From positions 1-64,000 of the forward strand of contig NZ_FOVC01000011.1 of NCBI RefSeq assembly GCF_900115045.1: a stretch of DNA of 64,000 bases, read 5' to 3'. Of the stretch, positions 17,343 through 26,562 are shown in pieces. A model generated the notes under the pieces. The model was given only the letters and a program-made list of their open reading frames with translations, was not told where the DNA came from and ran no database searches. Both the position numbers and the translations under genes were made by a program. How positions within the stretch are numbered: the first letter of the stretch is position 1; every line of letters begins with the position of its first letter. Origin of the DNA: Izhakiella capsodis (GTDB taxonomy: Bacteria > Pseudomonadota > Gammaproteobacteria > Enterobacterales > Enterobacteriaceae).

Positions 17343-17939
17343 ATGCTGTATATCTTTGATTTAGGTAATGTCATCGTTGATATTGATTTTAACCGCGTGC
17401 TGGGAGTCTGGAGTGATCTCGGTCGGGTGCCGCTGGCCTTGCTGCAAAAGCGTTTCACAATGGAGGAGAGCTTTCACCAGCACGAGCGGGGGGAGATCGA
17501 TGATGAACAGTTTGCCGCCAAACTGTGTCAGCAATTGGGGCTGGCGCTGAGTTTTAAACAGTTTACTGCGGGTTGGCAGGCTATTTTTGTTGGGGTGCGT
17601 CCCGGAGTTATCACGTTAATGAATCAGCTTAGACAGAGAGGCGATAGGGTGGTCGTTCTGTCGAATACTAATCAGTTGCACTGTGATTTCTGGCGTACTG
17701 AGTATCCGGAAGTGCAGCAGGCTGCAGATAAAATTTATCTTTCACAAGAAATGGGTATGCGAAAACCAGAGATGCGCATTTATCAGCAACTTATTTATGA
17801 GGAAGGATTTAAACCTGAGCAGGCGATTTTTTTTGATGATAATGCTGATAATATTGAAGGTGCGCGTAGGCTTGGGATCAACGCGGTACATGTCACCGAT
17901 GCCAGCGTCATTCCCGATTATATAGCCAGTCGTCTTTGA
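17343..17939 (+). CDS. yihX: HAD-like alpha-D-glucose-1-phosphate phosphatase YihX
   Basis: 198 residues. HAD-superfamily motif I is FDLGNVIVD (the nucleophile Asp in the first DLG), motif II VVLSNTN near residue 105, motif III lysine in GMRKPEMRIY and motif IV FFDDNADNIEGA. E. coli YihX hydrolyses glucose-1-phosphate. The ATG at 17343 is preferred over the one six bases earlier because AAGGG is then seven bases away and the N-terminus matches E. coli. In E. coli rbn follows; here only 205 bases lie before dtd and rbn is missing. Confidence 0.93.
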   Translation: MLYIFDLGNVIVDIDFNRVLGVWSDLGRVPLALLQKRFTMEESFHQHERGEIDDEQFAAKLCQQLGLALSFKQFTAGWQAIFVGVRPGVITLMNQLRQRGDRVVVLSNTNQLHCDFWRTEYPEVQQAADKIYLSQEMGMRKPEMRIYQQLIYEEGFKPEQAIFFDDNADNIEGARRLGINAVHVTDASVIPDYIASRL

Positions 17940-18144
17940 GTCTATTTTTGCTGGGCACTGTTTTAGCGGGCAGCAAAAGACGATGTTTCAGACTGCTGCG
18001 TGACGATTTTTATCATGTTCAACAATTTCTTCTCCGTCATTTAACGTGGAACTGGTGCTCCCGACGTTTTTGCCGTTGCGTTGGTGTCGCTATTTCCGGG
18101 GAATTATCTGCTGACTAAAACGCAATTAGCAGGGAAAGTTAACT

Positions 18145-18582
18145 ATGATTGCATTAATCCAACGTACACGCGGTGCTAGCGTGGCGGTTAGTGGTGAGAT
18201 CATCGGAAGAATAGAATGCGGTTTGCTGATCCTCCTTGGTGTTGAGAAGGGAGACAGTGAACAGAAGGCCGAGCGCCTGTGTGAGCGCGTTCTGGGTTAT
18301 CGAATCTTCAGCGATGAAAACGACAAAATGAACCTTAACGTGCAGCAAGCCGGCGGGTCGGTGTTGGTAGTCTCTCAGTTCACACTCGCGGCAGACACTC
18401 AAAAGGGTATGCGCCCTGGTTTTTCGGGCAGTGCCGAACCGGGCCATGCGGAGCGATTGTATAACTATTTCGTAGCCTGCTGCCGTCAGCGTAATATCGG
18501 TACTGAAACTGGACGCTTTGGCACCGATATGCAGGTTGCATTGGTTAATGACGGGCCGGTCACCTTCTGGTTGCAGGTTTGA
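18145..18582 (+). CDS. dtd: D-aminoacyl-tRNA deacylase
   Basis: 145 residues, the family length. The enzyme hydrolyses D-amino acids (and glycine) mischarged on tRNA. It shows the conserved SQFTLAAD segment near residue 77 and the C-terminal GPVTFWLQV containing the Gly-Pro cis motif that sets chiral selection. The ATG is preceded by AGGGAAAG. It lies upstream of yiiD with 59 bases between, as in E. coli. Confidence 0.95.
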   Translation: MIALIQRTRGASVAVSGEIIGRIECGLLILLGVEKGDSEQKAERLCERVLGYRIFSDENDKMNLNVQQAGGSVLVVSQFTLAADTQKGMRPGFSGSAEPGHAERLYNYFVACCRQRNIGTETGRFGTDMQVALVNDGPVTFWLQV

Positions 18583-18641
18583 GGTAATTAGCCGGTGGCC
18601 AGGTAAATGTTCTGGCAGGCTCAGACAGAGAGAAACATTTT

Positions 18642-19574
18642 ATGTACCATCTTCGTGTACCTGAAACGGCGGAAGAACTGGAGGCTTATTACCAGTTTCG
18701 CTGGGAAATGTTACGCAAGCCATTGCACCAGCCCAGAGGATCAGAACGTGAGGCCTGGGATGCACTGGCGCATCATCAGATGGTGGTTGATGAACATAAT
18801 GAGCCGGTTGCTATTGGTCGCCTGTATATAAATGGCGACAACGAAGCATCAATTCGCTTTCTCGCTGTACATCCATCGGTACAGGGAAAGGGGCTTGGAA
18901 CCCTTGTTGCGATGACGCTGGAATCGGTTGCCCGACAGGAAGGCGTTAAACGGGTAACCTGTAGCGCACGTGAAGATGCCGTCGAGTTTTTTGCCAAACT
19001 TGACTATATCAATGAGGGAGAGATTACCGCGCCGCAGACGACACCTGTGCGCCATTATTTGATGGTCAAACCGGTGGTTACGCTGGATGATATTCTGCAC
19101 CGTGGCGACTGGTGCGGGCAGCTACAGCAAGCCTGGTATGACCATATTCCCTTGAGCGAAAAAATGGGCGTTCGTATTCTGCAATACACCGGGCAGAAAT
19201 TCGTGACCACCATGCCGGAAACTGGCAATCAGAATCCTCACCATACGCTTTTTGCTGGTAGCCTGTTTTCTTTAGCGACGTTGACCGGCTGGGGGTTGAT
19301 TTGGCTTCTGCTGCGCGAGCGGCATCTTGGCGGAACCATTATTTTGGCTGATGCGCATATCCGTTACAGTAAACCCATCAGCGGACGTCCTGGCGCAATA
19401 GCCGATCTCGGTTCGTTAAGTGGCGATCTTGACCGATTGGCTCGTGGGCGCAAAGCCCGGGTGCAGCTGGAGGTTGAGCTATATGGCAATGAAGAGTGCG
19501 GGGCGATTTTCGAAGGTGTTTATCTGGTTCTGCCTGCCGATCCTGACGACCCGCTGGAGCCGCCAATTCAGTAA
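18642..19574 (+). CDS. yiiD: FabY-type bifunctional protein YiiD (GNAT plus thioesterase-like domain)
   Basis: 310 residues. The N-terminal half (about 1-145) is a GNAT acetyltransferase with the acetyl-CoA loop VHPSVQGKGLGTLV near residue 77. The C-terminal half (about 155-300) is a hot-dog thioesterase-like domain with GQNPHH-type sequence and HTLFAGSLFSLATLTGWGL. In Pseudomonas FabY of this architecture initiates fatty-acid synthesis; E. coli YiiD has been linked to the same step. It is the last gene of this E. coli-like block; the next gene (yicH) belongs to a different map position in E. coli. Confidence 0.88.
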   Translation: MYHLRVPETAEELEAYYQFRWEMLRKPLHQPRGSEREAWDALAHHQMVVDEHNEPVAIGRLYINGDNEASIRFLAVHPSVQGKGLGTLVAMTLESVARQEGVKRVTCSAREDAVEFFAKLDYINEGEITAPQTTPVRHYLMVKPVVTLDDILHRGDWCGQLQQAWYDHIPLSEKMGVRILQYTGQKFVTTMPETGNQNPHHTLFAGSLFSLATLTGWGLIWLLLRERHLGGTIILADAHIRYSKPISGRPGAIADLGSLSGDLDRLARGRKARVQLEVELYGNEECGAIFEGVYLVLPADPDDPLEPPIQ

Positions 19575-19676
19575 CGGCCGTAAGCTGTTGGCAACCTGCC
19601 TGATGTCGGGAGAGGATGATTCCAGCGCATCTGTAAGCGTAAACAGGCTTACCAACCGAAGACAGCCCCGTAACGA

Positions 19677-21356
19677 CTAATGACCGTTTATTACACCGTT
19701 GCTCATCGTCTGATTAATCACTTTATCGCCCTGAGTGGCCGTCAGAGTGCCGCTGGCGCTCTGCTTTAATGTCGTATCCGCTGCCAGGCTGGCTTTAAAA
19801 TCGAGATTCAGATTGCCATTGCCCTGCAAAGGAAGCGCCGGCCAGCCCCAGTTGATCAGTTCATCAAGTGGAACGTTACGACCGTTAAGTTGCAGTGAAA
19901 TTTCTCGTCGGAGCGTCTGGTTTAAAATGGCTTTAGCCTCAAGCAGGCCGTTTTGTGCGAGGGCGCTCATTTCCGTTACGTCAATCTGACTGCTGTTTGC
20001 GGTAAGTGCTATTGAGGGGTGACGTAAGTCAACCCGATTAAACGTGGCCTCCGCAGCATTAAAGCCTATTGTGCCGCCCCAAATACCCCACTGACGATCT
20101 TTTGCCAGCAGCAGGTTATGACCATTGCCTGCAAGCGACGTCATTTCAAATGGGAAATCCGGATTGATATCAATAATCAGGTTGTTATTAGCCCTAAAGT
20201 GGCTGACCTCAACGCTTTCCAACCATGAGGGCAGCTGTTTAATCCAGATATCACGCCAGTTGCCCGGCAGGGTGTATTCCAGTCCGGCAAAAGCGAGATC
20301 ATTTAGCGTCAGCTTCTTAGCGCGACGATCCCAGTTTCCCGCTGCGCGAATCAGGCCGTTGACCCAACGAGAGCTGAACTGAGTCAGCTCGATGCCCTGT
20401 GGTGAAAAAGTCATATTGATGATCGGGTTGTTAAGCAACAATCCTTGTTTCACAAAGCTGCTGGCGTTAATTGACAGTGAGCCAGCATTGCTCTGCCAGT
20501 TGCCATCTTGTAGGGTCAGGTCTTTCAATAAAAAATTCAGGTCGCTGACCGCCCAGTCCGGGCCTTGTATGCTGCTTCCGGTGACGTCAAGGCGGCGAAT
20601 ATGTAATGAAGGCAGAGCGAAAAACGGCGTAAAAAAGGCCGTTAAATTTTTATTGGTCTGAAAACGCAAACGGCTCAGTTGCAGACGGGAAACGTTCCAG
20701 TTGCCCTGCGCATCGCGCTCGGCGCTGCCAGTAAGGCTACCGCGCGCAAACTCGACGCCGACGTTGCTGAGTATTAGCTTGTTATCTGCCATCTTGCCCT
20801 GCACCAGCAGATGGGTGCCATCAAAGCCCGACAGGTTTAGTGAACCCGCACTAAACTGAAAGTTTGCATTATTGCCGACAAAGTTACCGGCCTCAGGTTT
20901 CCACGGTGAAATTGCCCCGGTCACTTTTTCAGCTTTGATCGGTAAAACAAACGTTGGGCTGTTTACCGTCATCTGCGTCAGCTGAAGCGTTCCGGCACTC
21001 AGTGGTAATACGGCACTTTTTTCATTGATATTAAGCGTCCCCTGATCGAGATGAATTTTTGTGAAGTGCATAGGAGTACTGAACTGAATCAAGCCCAGTC
21101 CAATATCGACTTGCTTTGCAACCAGCAGTGGTGCCTGCCCTTTGCGGCCAAAAGTAACGTCGTCGAGCAACAGATGTGAAGGGGAGGAAAAGTTATGCTC
21201 AATCTTACTCAGATGTAGCTGATAACTGGAGTTATTGCTGATGGCCCGGCCGATACAGCTTGCGCCCCAGGGCGTCTGTAGCAGGATATATAGCGTCAGC
21301 AATATCAGTAAAACAAGTAGCAGCAATGTAAGTAAGGCTTTACCAATGAATTTCAT
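19677..21356 (-). CDS. yicH: AsmA family protein YicH
   Basis: 559 residues. One N-terminal membrane anchor (about residues 5-28, very Leu-rich) is followed by a long repetitive beta-rich periplasmic part, typical of the AsmA/YhdP group thought to move phospholipid across the periplasm. Similarity to E. coli YicH is evident over the whole length (for example SPQGI, AGLEYTLP, LALTANSS-like and GNLNLDF segments). It ends about ten residues sooner than E. coli YicH. In E. coli yicH follows xanP directly; here a broken luxR-type gene and about 1.2 kb lie between. Confidence 0.9.
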   Translation of the reverse strand: MKFIGKALLTLLLLVLLILLTLYILLQTPWGASCIGRAISNNSSYQLHLSKIEHNFSSPSHLLLDDVTFGRKGQAPLLVAKQVDIGLGLIQFSTPMHFTKIHLDQGTLNINEKSAVLPLSAGTLQLTQMTVNSPTFVLPIKAEKVTGAISPWKPEAGNFVGNNANFQFSAGSLNLSGFDGTHLLVQGKMADNKLILSNVGVEFARGSLTGSAERDAQGNWNVSRLQLSRLRFQTNKNLTAFFTPFFALPSLHIRRLDVTGSSIQGPDWAVSDLNFLLKDLTLQDGNWQSNAGSLSINASSFVKQGLLLNNPIINMTFSPQGIELTQFSSRWVNGLIRAAGNWDRRAKKLTLNDLAFAGLEYTLPGNWRDIWIKQLPSWLESVEVSHFRANNNLIIDINPDFPFEMTSLAGNGHNLLLAKDRQWGIWGGTIGFNAAEATFNRVDLRHPSIALTANSSQIDVTEMSALAQNGLLEAKAILNQTLRREISLQLNGRNVPLDELINWGWPALPLQGNGNLNLDFKASLAADTTLKQSASGTLTATQGDKVINQTMSNGVINGH

Positions 21357-21704
21357 GCACCCTTCCGTTTGAAACTAACAAAATCGATGGTTATGCCGGT
21401 TTTTATTATTGCTCGATGACGAACAGTTTGAATCAGGCCTGAGAAAGCACCCTGCCTCAGCATACCTGAACCTGAGCATGAGACAATCCGAACCTTGCAG
21501 GCGTTTGGCTGAGTGTTCAATTTGCGCTGCGATTCGCCTCATCTACAGGGCCCTATTTAACGAGTTGAAAATTACTGGTGCTACCGATACCTTTCACGCA
21601 CATCCCTGTAGACTTCAACGGTAAAATTTGACAGGGTTATCCGCTGTGCACATCCTTTATGAGGGATAGATTTCAGTGAGTTGACCTTCCAGGGAGATGA
21701 ACGG
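21357..21704. other. Intergenic, no gene recognised
   Basis: About 350 bases between the start of yicH and the luxR-type pseudogene. Short open frames are present but none has a ribosome-binding site or recognisable product. No clear lux-box-like 20-base dyad was found. Confidence 0.5.
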
Positions 21705-22419
21705 ATGTCTGGCGAATTTTTCAAAAATGAAGAGATAAATAGCAAGATAAAGGAGCATCTGAATCTAAATTTTGAGGGGGAAAAGTTTGCTTATTTCATA
21801 ATAAATAAAGCAAACTTAAATGAGATAAGTATTATAAACAATAATCAAGAATGGTTTGACTTATATATAAAACAGAAGCATCAAGTAGCAGATCCGGTGG
21901 TGACTAAATCGCTGTCAAGGCTGGGTGATTTTACCTGGGATCAATGGGATGAGAGCATCATTTTCACTGCGTAGAAAACCGCATCAAAAGTTATGGTCCA
22001 TGCTAAAGAATACGGGATATACAGCGGGAAAACATTCGTTTTACACGACTACAGAAATAATCTTGTTTTACTGTCTGTTTTTAATAACAATCTTTTCAAT
22101 GATTAATCAAACTTAACTTTGAGCAGAGAAAAGTTACTCTTTTTTCTGACAGATACTCACCAGAAGATCCTTTCGTCCTATGATGCCCTTAGACGGGTAT
22201 CAGGAAAAAATATTCCTCTTTCTGCCAGGGAAAATGAAGTGCTTTATTGGGCGGGTAAAAGGAAAAACGTATAACGAAGTTTCAGTTATCCTTGCTATTA
22301 AGGAGCGAACGGTGAAATTTCATATGGGAAATATTGTCATGAAACTCAATGCATCTAATGCTAAACATGCTATCAAAATAGCCTATGATTTAAATATCGT
22401 TAACCTGTCTGTGATTTAA
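21705..22419 (+). pseudogene. Broken LuxR-family quorum-sensing regulator
   Basis: One reading frame gives an almost full LuxR-type regulator if two stops and one frameshift are bridged. Residues 1-89 (MSGEFFKNEE..., with NEISIINNNQEWFDLY) are the start of an acyl-homoserine-lactone-binding domain. A TAG at 21972-21974 is followed in the same frame by KTASKVMVHAKEYGIYSGKT and FVLHDYRNNLVLLSVFNN. After a TAA at 22104-22106 comes LSREKLLFFLTDTHQKILSS, then the helix-turn-helix with LSARENEVLYWAGK. An extra A in the run 22257-22260 shifts the frame, after which TYNEVSVILAIKERTVKFH and LNASNAKHAIKIAYDLNIV complete it. The total is about 235 residues, like EsaR/ExpR. GGGAG precedes the ATG. No luxI-type synthase is adjacent. 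AT-rich compared with its neighbours, suggesting acquired DNA. Confidence 0.9.
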
Positions 22420-22564
22420 TATTTATTAGCACTATCGTCTAACTGCTGAAATTAGAAAAACATCTACTTTTAATGAGACAATTTGCGCATGGATAAAAAT
22501 GCAGCCTTCTGCTCGTGGAAGCCCGGAGCCGAATATTCAGACGCGCCGGGCCTCATTTATGCAC

Positions 22565-23950
22565 CTATTTTTCCTGAGGAAATACCAAATTAAGCACTAT
22601 TGCCGTGATGCCTCCGGCAGCGATGCCCGATGAAAGCAGGGTTTTCAACCAGTCTGGAGCAAACTGCAAGATCAGTGGCTGCTGAGATACGCCCATGCCG
22701 ACAGCCAGGGAGAGCGCAATGATCATTATTGCACGGCGATCAAGCGCCTCGCGCGAAACAATGCGCAGGCCGGAAGCGGCAATGGTTCCGAACATCACGA
22801 TGGTCGCGCCGCCTAATACCGGCTCAGGGATATGCTGTACAAAGCCTGCAACCGCAGGGAATAGCCCAAGGATTATTAGCATCAGCGCTACCACAAACCC
22901 AACGTAGCGGCTGGCGACGCCAGTAAGCTGGATCACGCCATTATTCTGGCCAAAGCAGGAGTTAGGGAAGGTGTTGAATAGCGCCGAAACCAGAGAGTTG
23001 AGGCCGTTTGCCAGAACGCCCCCTTTCAGGCGTTTCATATAAAGCGGCCCGCTCACCGGTTGTTCAGAAACATCGCTGGTGGCGGTAATGTCGCCAATGG
23101 TTTCCAGTGAAGTTACCATAAACACCAGCATTAAGGGGATTAGCAGGCTCCAGTCAATGCTCAGGCCATAGTAAAAGGGGCGCGGCACGGCGATTAGCGC
23201 GAGGTCGGCTGGCGCACTCTGCGGCAGCATATTCAAGGCCCAGGCAAGTAGATATCCCACCGTCATGGCAATCACCAGTGAAGCGACGCGCAAGTAGGGA
23301 TTGCGCTGGCGGTTGAGCAAAATGATAACCAACAGCACCGCGCCCGCCAGCATCAGGTTTTTCGGCGCGCCGAAGCTATGATCGTGGATCGCCGCAAAAC
23401 CGCCGCCGATGGATGTCAGGCCTACCTGAATCAACGACAGACCGATGATCATTACCACGATGCCGGAGACCAGCGGCGTGATAATACGGCGGGCCAGATG
23501 CAGTACACGCGATAATAGTATTTCAGTACAGGAAGCCAGCATCAGGGTGCCAAATAGTGCGGCCATCATGGTCGGTACGTCTGCGCCGCCGTTTTGTAGC
23601 GTCATGCCGCCCATAATCAACGGCGTAACGAAGTTGAAGCTGGTACCCTGAATTGACAATAGCCCTGATCCAACGGGCCCCCAGGTTTTGATCTGTAGAA
23701 TTGATGCTACTCCCGAAGCAAATAGTGACATGCTGATAATGTGGCGGGTATCTTCTGTCGGCAAGCCCAGTGCCTGGCAAATAAGCAGGGCAGGAGTGAT
23801 TACCGCGACAAACATCGCCAGCAAATGTTGCAACGCTGCGAACAGGGTTTGTGGCAGCGGCGGGCGATCTTCAAGCCGGTAAATCAGTTCGCTGCGTGAC
23901 AGTGCCGGCGCGTCCTGCACCCGGCTTTCCTCAAAGGTATTGGCGGACAT
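22565..23950 (-). CDS. xanP: Xanthine permease XanP (NCS2/NAT family)
   Basis: 461 residues with about 12-14 hydrophobic segments. The NAT signature QNNGVIQLTGVASRYVG is present, as is the N-terminal LEDRPPLPQTLFAALQHLLA with the family histidine. Nearly every segment matches E. coli XanP (YicE), a proton-xanthine symporter of the inner membrane. The ATG at 23950 has GGAG eight bases upstream; a longer open frame extends 109 codons further but its sequence is not XanP-like. Confidence 0.95.
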   Translation of the reverse strand: MSANTFEESRVQDAPALSRSELIYRLEDRPPLPQTLFAALQHLLAMFVAVITPALLICQALGLPTEDTRHIISMSLFASGVASILQIKTWGPVGSGLLSIQGTSFNFVTPLIMGGMTLQNGGADVPTMMAALFGTLMLASCTEILLSRVLHLARRIITPLVSGIVVMIIGLSLIQVGLTSIGGGFAAIHDHSFGAPKNLMLAGAVLLVIILLNRQRNPYLRVASLVIAMTVGYLLAWALNMLPQSAPADLALIAVPRPFYYGLSIDWSLLIPLMLVFMVTSLETIGDITATSDVSEQPVSGPLYMKRLKGGVLANGLNSLVSALFNTFPNSCFGQNNGVIQLTGVASRYVGFVVALMLIILGLFPAVAGFVQHIPEPVLGGATIVMFGTIAASGLRIVSREALDRRAIMIIALSLAVGMGVSQQPLILQFAPDWLKTLLSSGIAAGGITAIVLNLVFPQEK

Positions 23951-24001
23951 AAAGAGACTCCCATAACAACAAAGTGGCGATTTTAAACCTATCCCAATCA
24001 A

Positions 24002-24017
24002 AAGCAATCGTTTGCTA
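24002..24017. promoter_or_regulatory. PurR-operator-like palindrome upstream of xanP
   Basis: AGCAATCGTTTGCT (24003-24016) is one base from the core GCAAACGTTTGC of the PurR operator. It lies about 52 bases before the xanP start codon, where it could overlap the promoter. Repression of a xanthine permease by the purine repressor would make sense, since xanthine-derived purines supply the PurR corepressors. Confidence 0.55.
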
Positions 24018-24480
24018 TGGGCCATCTGCGCTTGACTATTCAGAGCGTAAATCAGCGCGGTAGCGACTGTCATCACTTTGCCACGCCTTCTTAACGGACG
24101 CGGTCGGCAAGGCACGCTTAAGGCTGTCTGAGGCATAATATTCAACAGATTGCGACGCTGGTCGTTAGCAGAGCCGGGGGCAGATTGCCAATGGCGCTGT
24201 ACAATAAGGTTTAATGTTGCGGAATGTAGCCGATAACTGTGCAGCACAGACGTCAGGGATTTTAAGCTCAATTGCAATATCGGCCCAGTTCCTCACAACT
24301 GACGATTAGGTCCGGTGACGATAACATTTCCTGTGCCAGAGTGGCACGCCATCGCTAAAGCCTGTGTGCCAGTAGCACCATTGATGGGCAGGGGTGAAAA
24401 TTGATGACTTATCGCGGCGATGCCGCCCGCACGCGGTTGGTGGAGCTGTTTGCCAGAAATTTCCCCCGGCGTAGAGAAGA
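24018..24480. other. Non-coding or decayed stretch between xanP and recG
   Basis: E. coli has gltS (glutamate permease) here, transcribed away from xanP. No gltS-like sequence is seen. On the minus strand two overlapping frames (24293-24484 and 24306-24524) give proline/glycine-rich peptides that match no family I know, and the frame upstream of xanP stays open for 109 codons. These may be parts of a decayed gene. I cannot name it. Confidence 0.4.
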
Positions 24481-26562
24481 TCAAGCATTACTATAGCGCA
24501 CAGTTTCCGGAAGCCAGCGCTCAATCAGCGCCTGGGCCTGTTGTGGATAGCGTTGATGGATGTGTCGGGCGATGCGCTGAACCTCAGGAATCATCTCCTG
24601 GTCGCGTACCAGGTCGGCGACACGAAATTCAGCGTTGCCAGTCTGGCGGGTACCGAGAAGTTCACCTGGTCCGCGAATTTCCAGATCTCGTTGAGCGATA
24701 ACGAACCCGTCATTACTGTCGCGCAGTACTTGCAAGCGTTTTTGTGCGGTTTTGCTGAGGGGCGTTTTATAAAGCAGCACGCAGTGTGAAGCGACCGCCC
24801 CCCGACCGACGCGCCCACGCAGCTGGTGTAGCTGAGCCAGACCGAGGCGCTCCGGATTTTCAATTATCATCAGGCTGGCATTCGGCACGTCTACGCCCAC
24901 TTCAATAACCGTTGTTGCGATCAGCAGCTGTAGCTCTCCCTGCTTAAATGCCTGCATTACCGCCTGCTTTTCCAGCGGTTTCATGCGTCCGTGTACCAAT
25001 CCGATAGTGAGCGTCGGAATGGCTATCTGTAGTTCCTGCCAGGTGGCTTCCGCAGCCTGAGCTTCCAGCAAATCGGACTCTTCAATCAACGTACAGACCC
25101 AGTAGGCTTGACGTCCCTCCTGTTGGCAGGCTTTTTGTACCCGTTCGATAATATCGCTCCGACGGGTATCCGGGATAGCCACGGTAGTCACTGGCGTTCT
25201 GCCCGGTGGCAGCTCGTCAATTACCGAGGTATCCAGATCTGCATAAGCCGTCATCGCCAAGGTTCGTGGTATTGGCGTTGCGGTCATGATCAACTGATGG
25301 GGATGGAAACCTTGCTCTTCGCCCTTTTCCCACAGCGCCAGGCGCTGATGCACGCCAAACCGGTGCTGCTCATCGATAATCACCAGCGCCAGGCCGTTAA
25401 ATCGGACCTGCTCCTGAAACAGAGCATGGGTGCCAACCACCATCGCGATCTGGCCACTGGCGATCGCCTCCTGTCCGGCGCTACGGGCTTTACCTTTCTG
25501 CTTGCCAGCCAGCCAGCCCACATCGATTCCCAGTGGGGCAAACCACTGGCGGAAATTGTTGGCGTGTTGCTCGGCTAGCAGCTCAGTCGGTGCCATTAAC
25601 GCAACTTGCTTACCGTGGGCAATCACCGCCAGCGCGGCGAGCGCTGCCACCAACGTTTTTCCTGAGCCGACATCGCCCTGCACCAGACGCATCATCGGAT
25701 AGTTATGAGCAAGATCTGCGTCAATCTCTTGCACCACGCGGCTTTGTGCGGAGGTAGGCTTGAATGGCAGCGCCGACAGTAGTTTCTCGCGAAGTGCGGG
25801 AAGAAGAGTCAATGATAATGCCCGGTGACGCTGTGCGCCGGCGCGTACCGCCAGCATGCTGAGGTTGTGCGCCAGCAGTTCTTCCATAACCAGGCGGCGT
25901 TGAGCAGGATGGTTACCGCTATCAAGATCACTTAACACCGTGTTCGGCGGCGGTCGATGAAGCATGCGTAGCGCGTCGGGTAGGCTTATCATACCCTGGC
26001 TCAGTTCGGGCGGCAGCAGCTCGGGAATCGGACAGGTGTCCAGCAGCTTAAGCGCCTGATCGGAAAGGTTACGCAGTGTGGCCTGACGTACACCCTCGGT
26101 GGTGGAGTAAATCGGCGTCAGCGTTTCCTGAAGTATCATGGCACCTTGTCCGCCCTGTACTTTGTATTGCGGATGAATAATTTCTGCACCGCGCTGACCC
26201 CGGCGTATTTCTCCGTAGGCAGTCACCCGACTACCGATCGCCAGGCTGTTTTTCATACCGGCATTGAAGTTGAAGAAGCGTAGCGTTAGCACCCCGCTGC
26301 CGTCGCTAATCTGACAGGCCAGCATCCTCCGGCGTCCGAAGGTGACCTCGGTGTGAAGCACCTCGCCTTCTACCGTGGCATATACACCGGGTAGCAGGTC
26401 GTTAATGGCGTACAAATGCGTGTGATCTTCATAACGTAGCGGTAGATGTAACAGCAGATCCTGTACGTTATACAGGCCGAGTTTGCTCAGCTTTCCAGCC
26501 TGACTGGCACCGACTCCGGAAAGCGTACTTAGTGGTATCGCGTCCAGCAGGTGCCCTTTCAT
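24481..26562 (-). CDS. recG: ATP-dependent DNA helicase RecG
   Basis: 693 residues, as in E. coli. The N-terminal wedge/OB domain (about 1-250) is followed by the two helicase domains: Walker A GDVGSGKTLVAALA near residue 290, the DExH box IIDEQHRFGVHQR near 396, MTATPIPRTLAM near 427, and the later motifs VGVDVPNAS and LHQLRGRVGRG. It remodels stalled replication forks and Holliday junctions. The ATG at 26562 gives MKGHLLDAIPLSTL, the family start, and overlaps the trmH stop by four bases. Confidence 0.97.
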   Translation of the reverse strand: MKGHLLDAIPLSTLSGVGASQAGKLSKLGLYNVQDLLLHLPLRYEDHTHLYAINDLLPGVYATVEGEVLHTEVTFGRRRMLACQISDGSGVLTLRFFNFNAGMKNSLAIGSRVTAYGEIRRGQRGAEIIHPQYKVQGGQGAMILQETLTPIYSTTEGVRQATLRNLSDQALKLLDTCPIPELLPPELSQGMISLPDALRMLHRPPPNTVLSDLDSGNHPAQRRLVMEELLAHNLSMLAVRAGAQRHRALSLTLLPALREKLLSALPFKPTSAQSRVVQEIDADLAHNYPMMRLVQGDVGSGKTLVAALAALAVIAHGKQVALMAPTELLAEQHANNFRQWFAPLGIDVGWLAGKQKGKARSAGQEAIASGQIAMVVGTHALFQEQVRFNGLALVIIDEQHRFGVHQRLALWEKGEEQGFHPHQLIMTATPIPRTLAMTAYADLDTSVIDELPPGRTPVTTVAIPDTRRSDIIERVQKACQQEGRQAYWVCTLIEESDLLEAQAAEATWQELQIAIPTLTIGLVHGRMKPLEKQAVMQAFKQGELQLLIATTVIEVGVDVPNASLMIIENPERLGLAQLHQLRGRVGRGAVASHCVLLYKTPLSKTAQKRLQVLRDSNDGFVIAQRDLEIRGPGELLGTRQTGNAEFRVADLVRDQEMIPEVQRIARHIHQRYPQQAQALIERWLPETVRYSNA

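Noticed and set aside
17936..18118. 60-codon frame between yihX and dtd as a remnant of rbn
   Set aside because: LLGTVLAGSKRR vaguely resembles one part of RNase BN/YihY, but no second segment matches and no start signal is present.
22565..24277. Longer 570-residue version of XanP
   Set aside because: The extra 109 residues are unlike the family, and the ATG at 23950 has a proper ribosome-binding site and gives the E. coli N-terminus.
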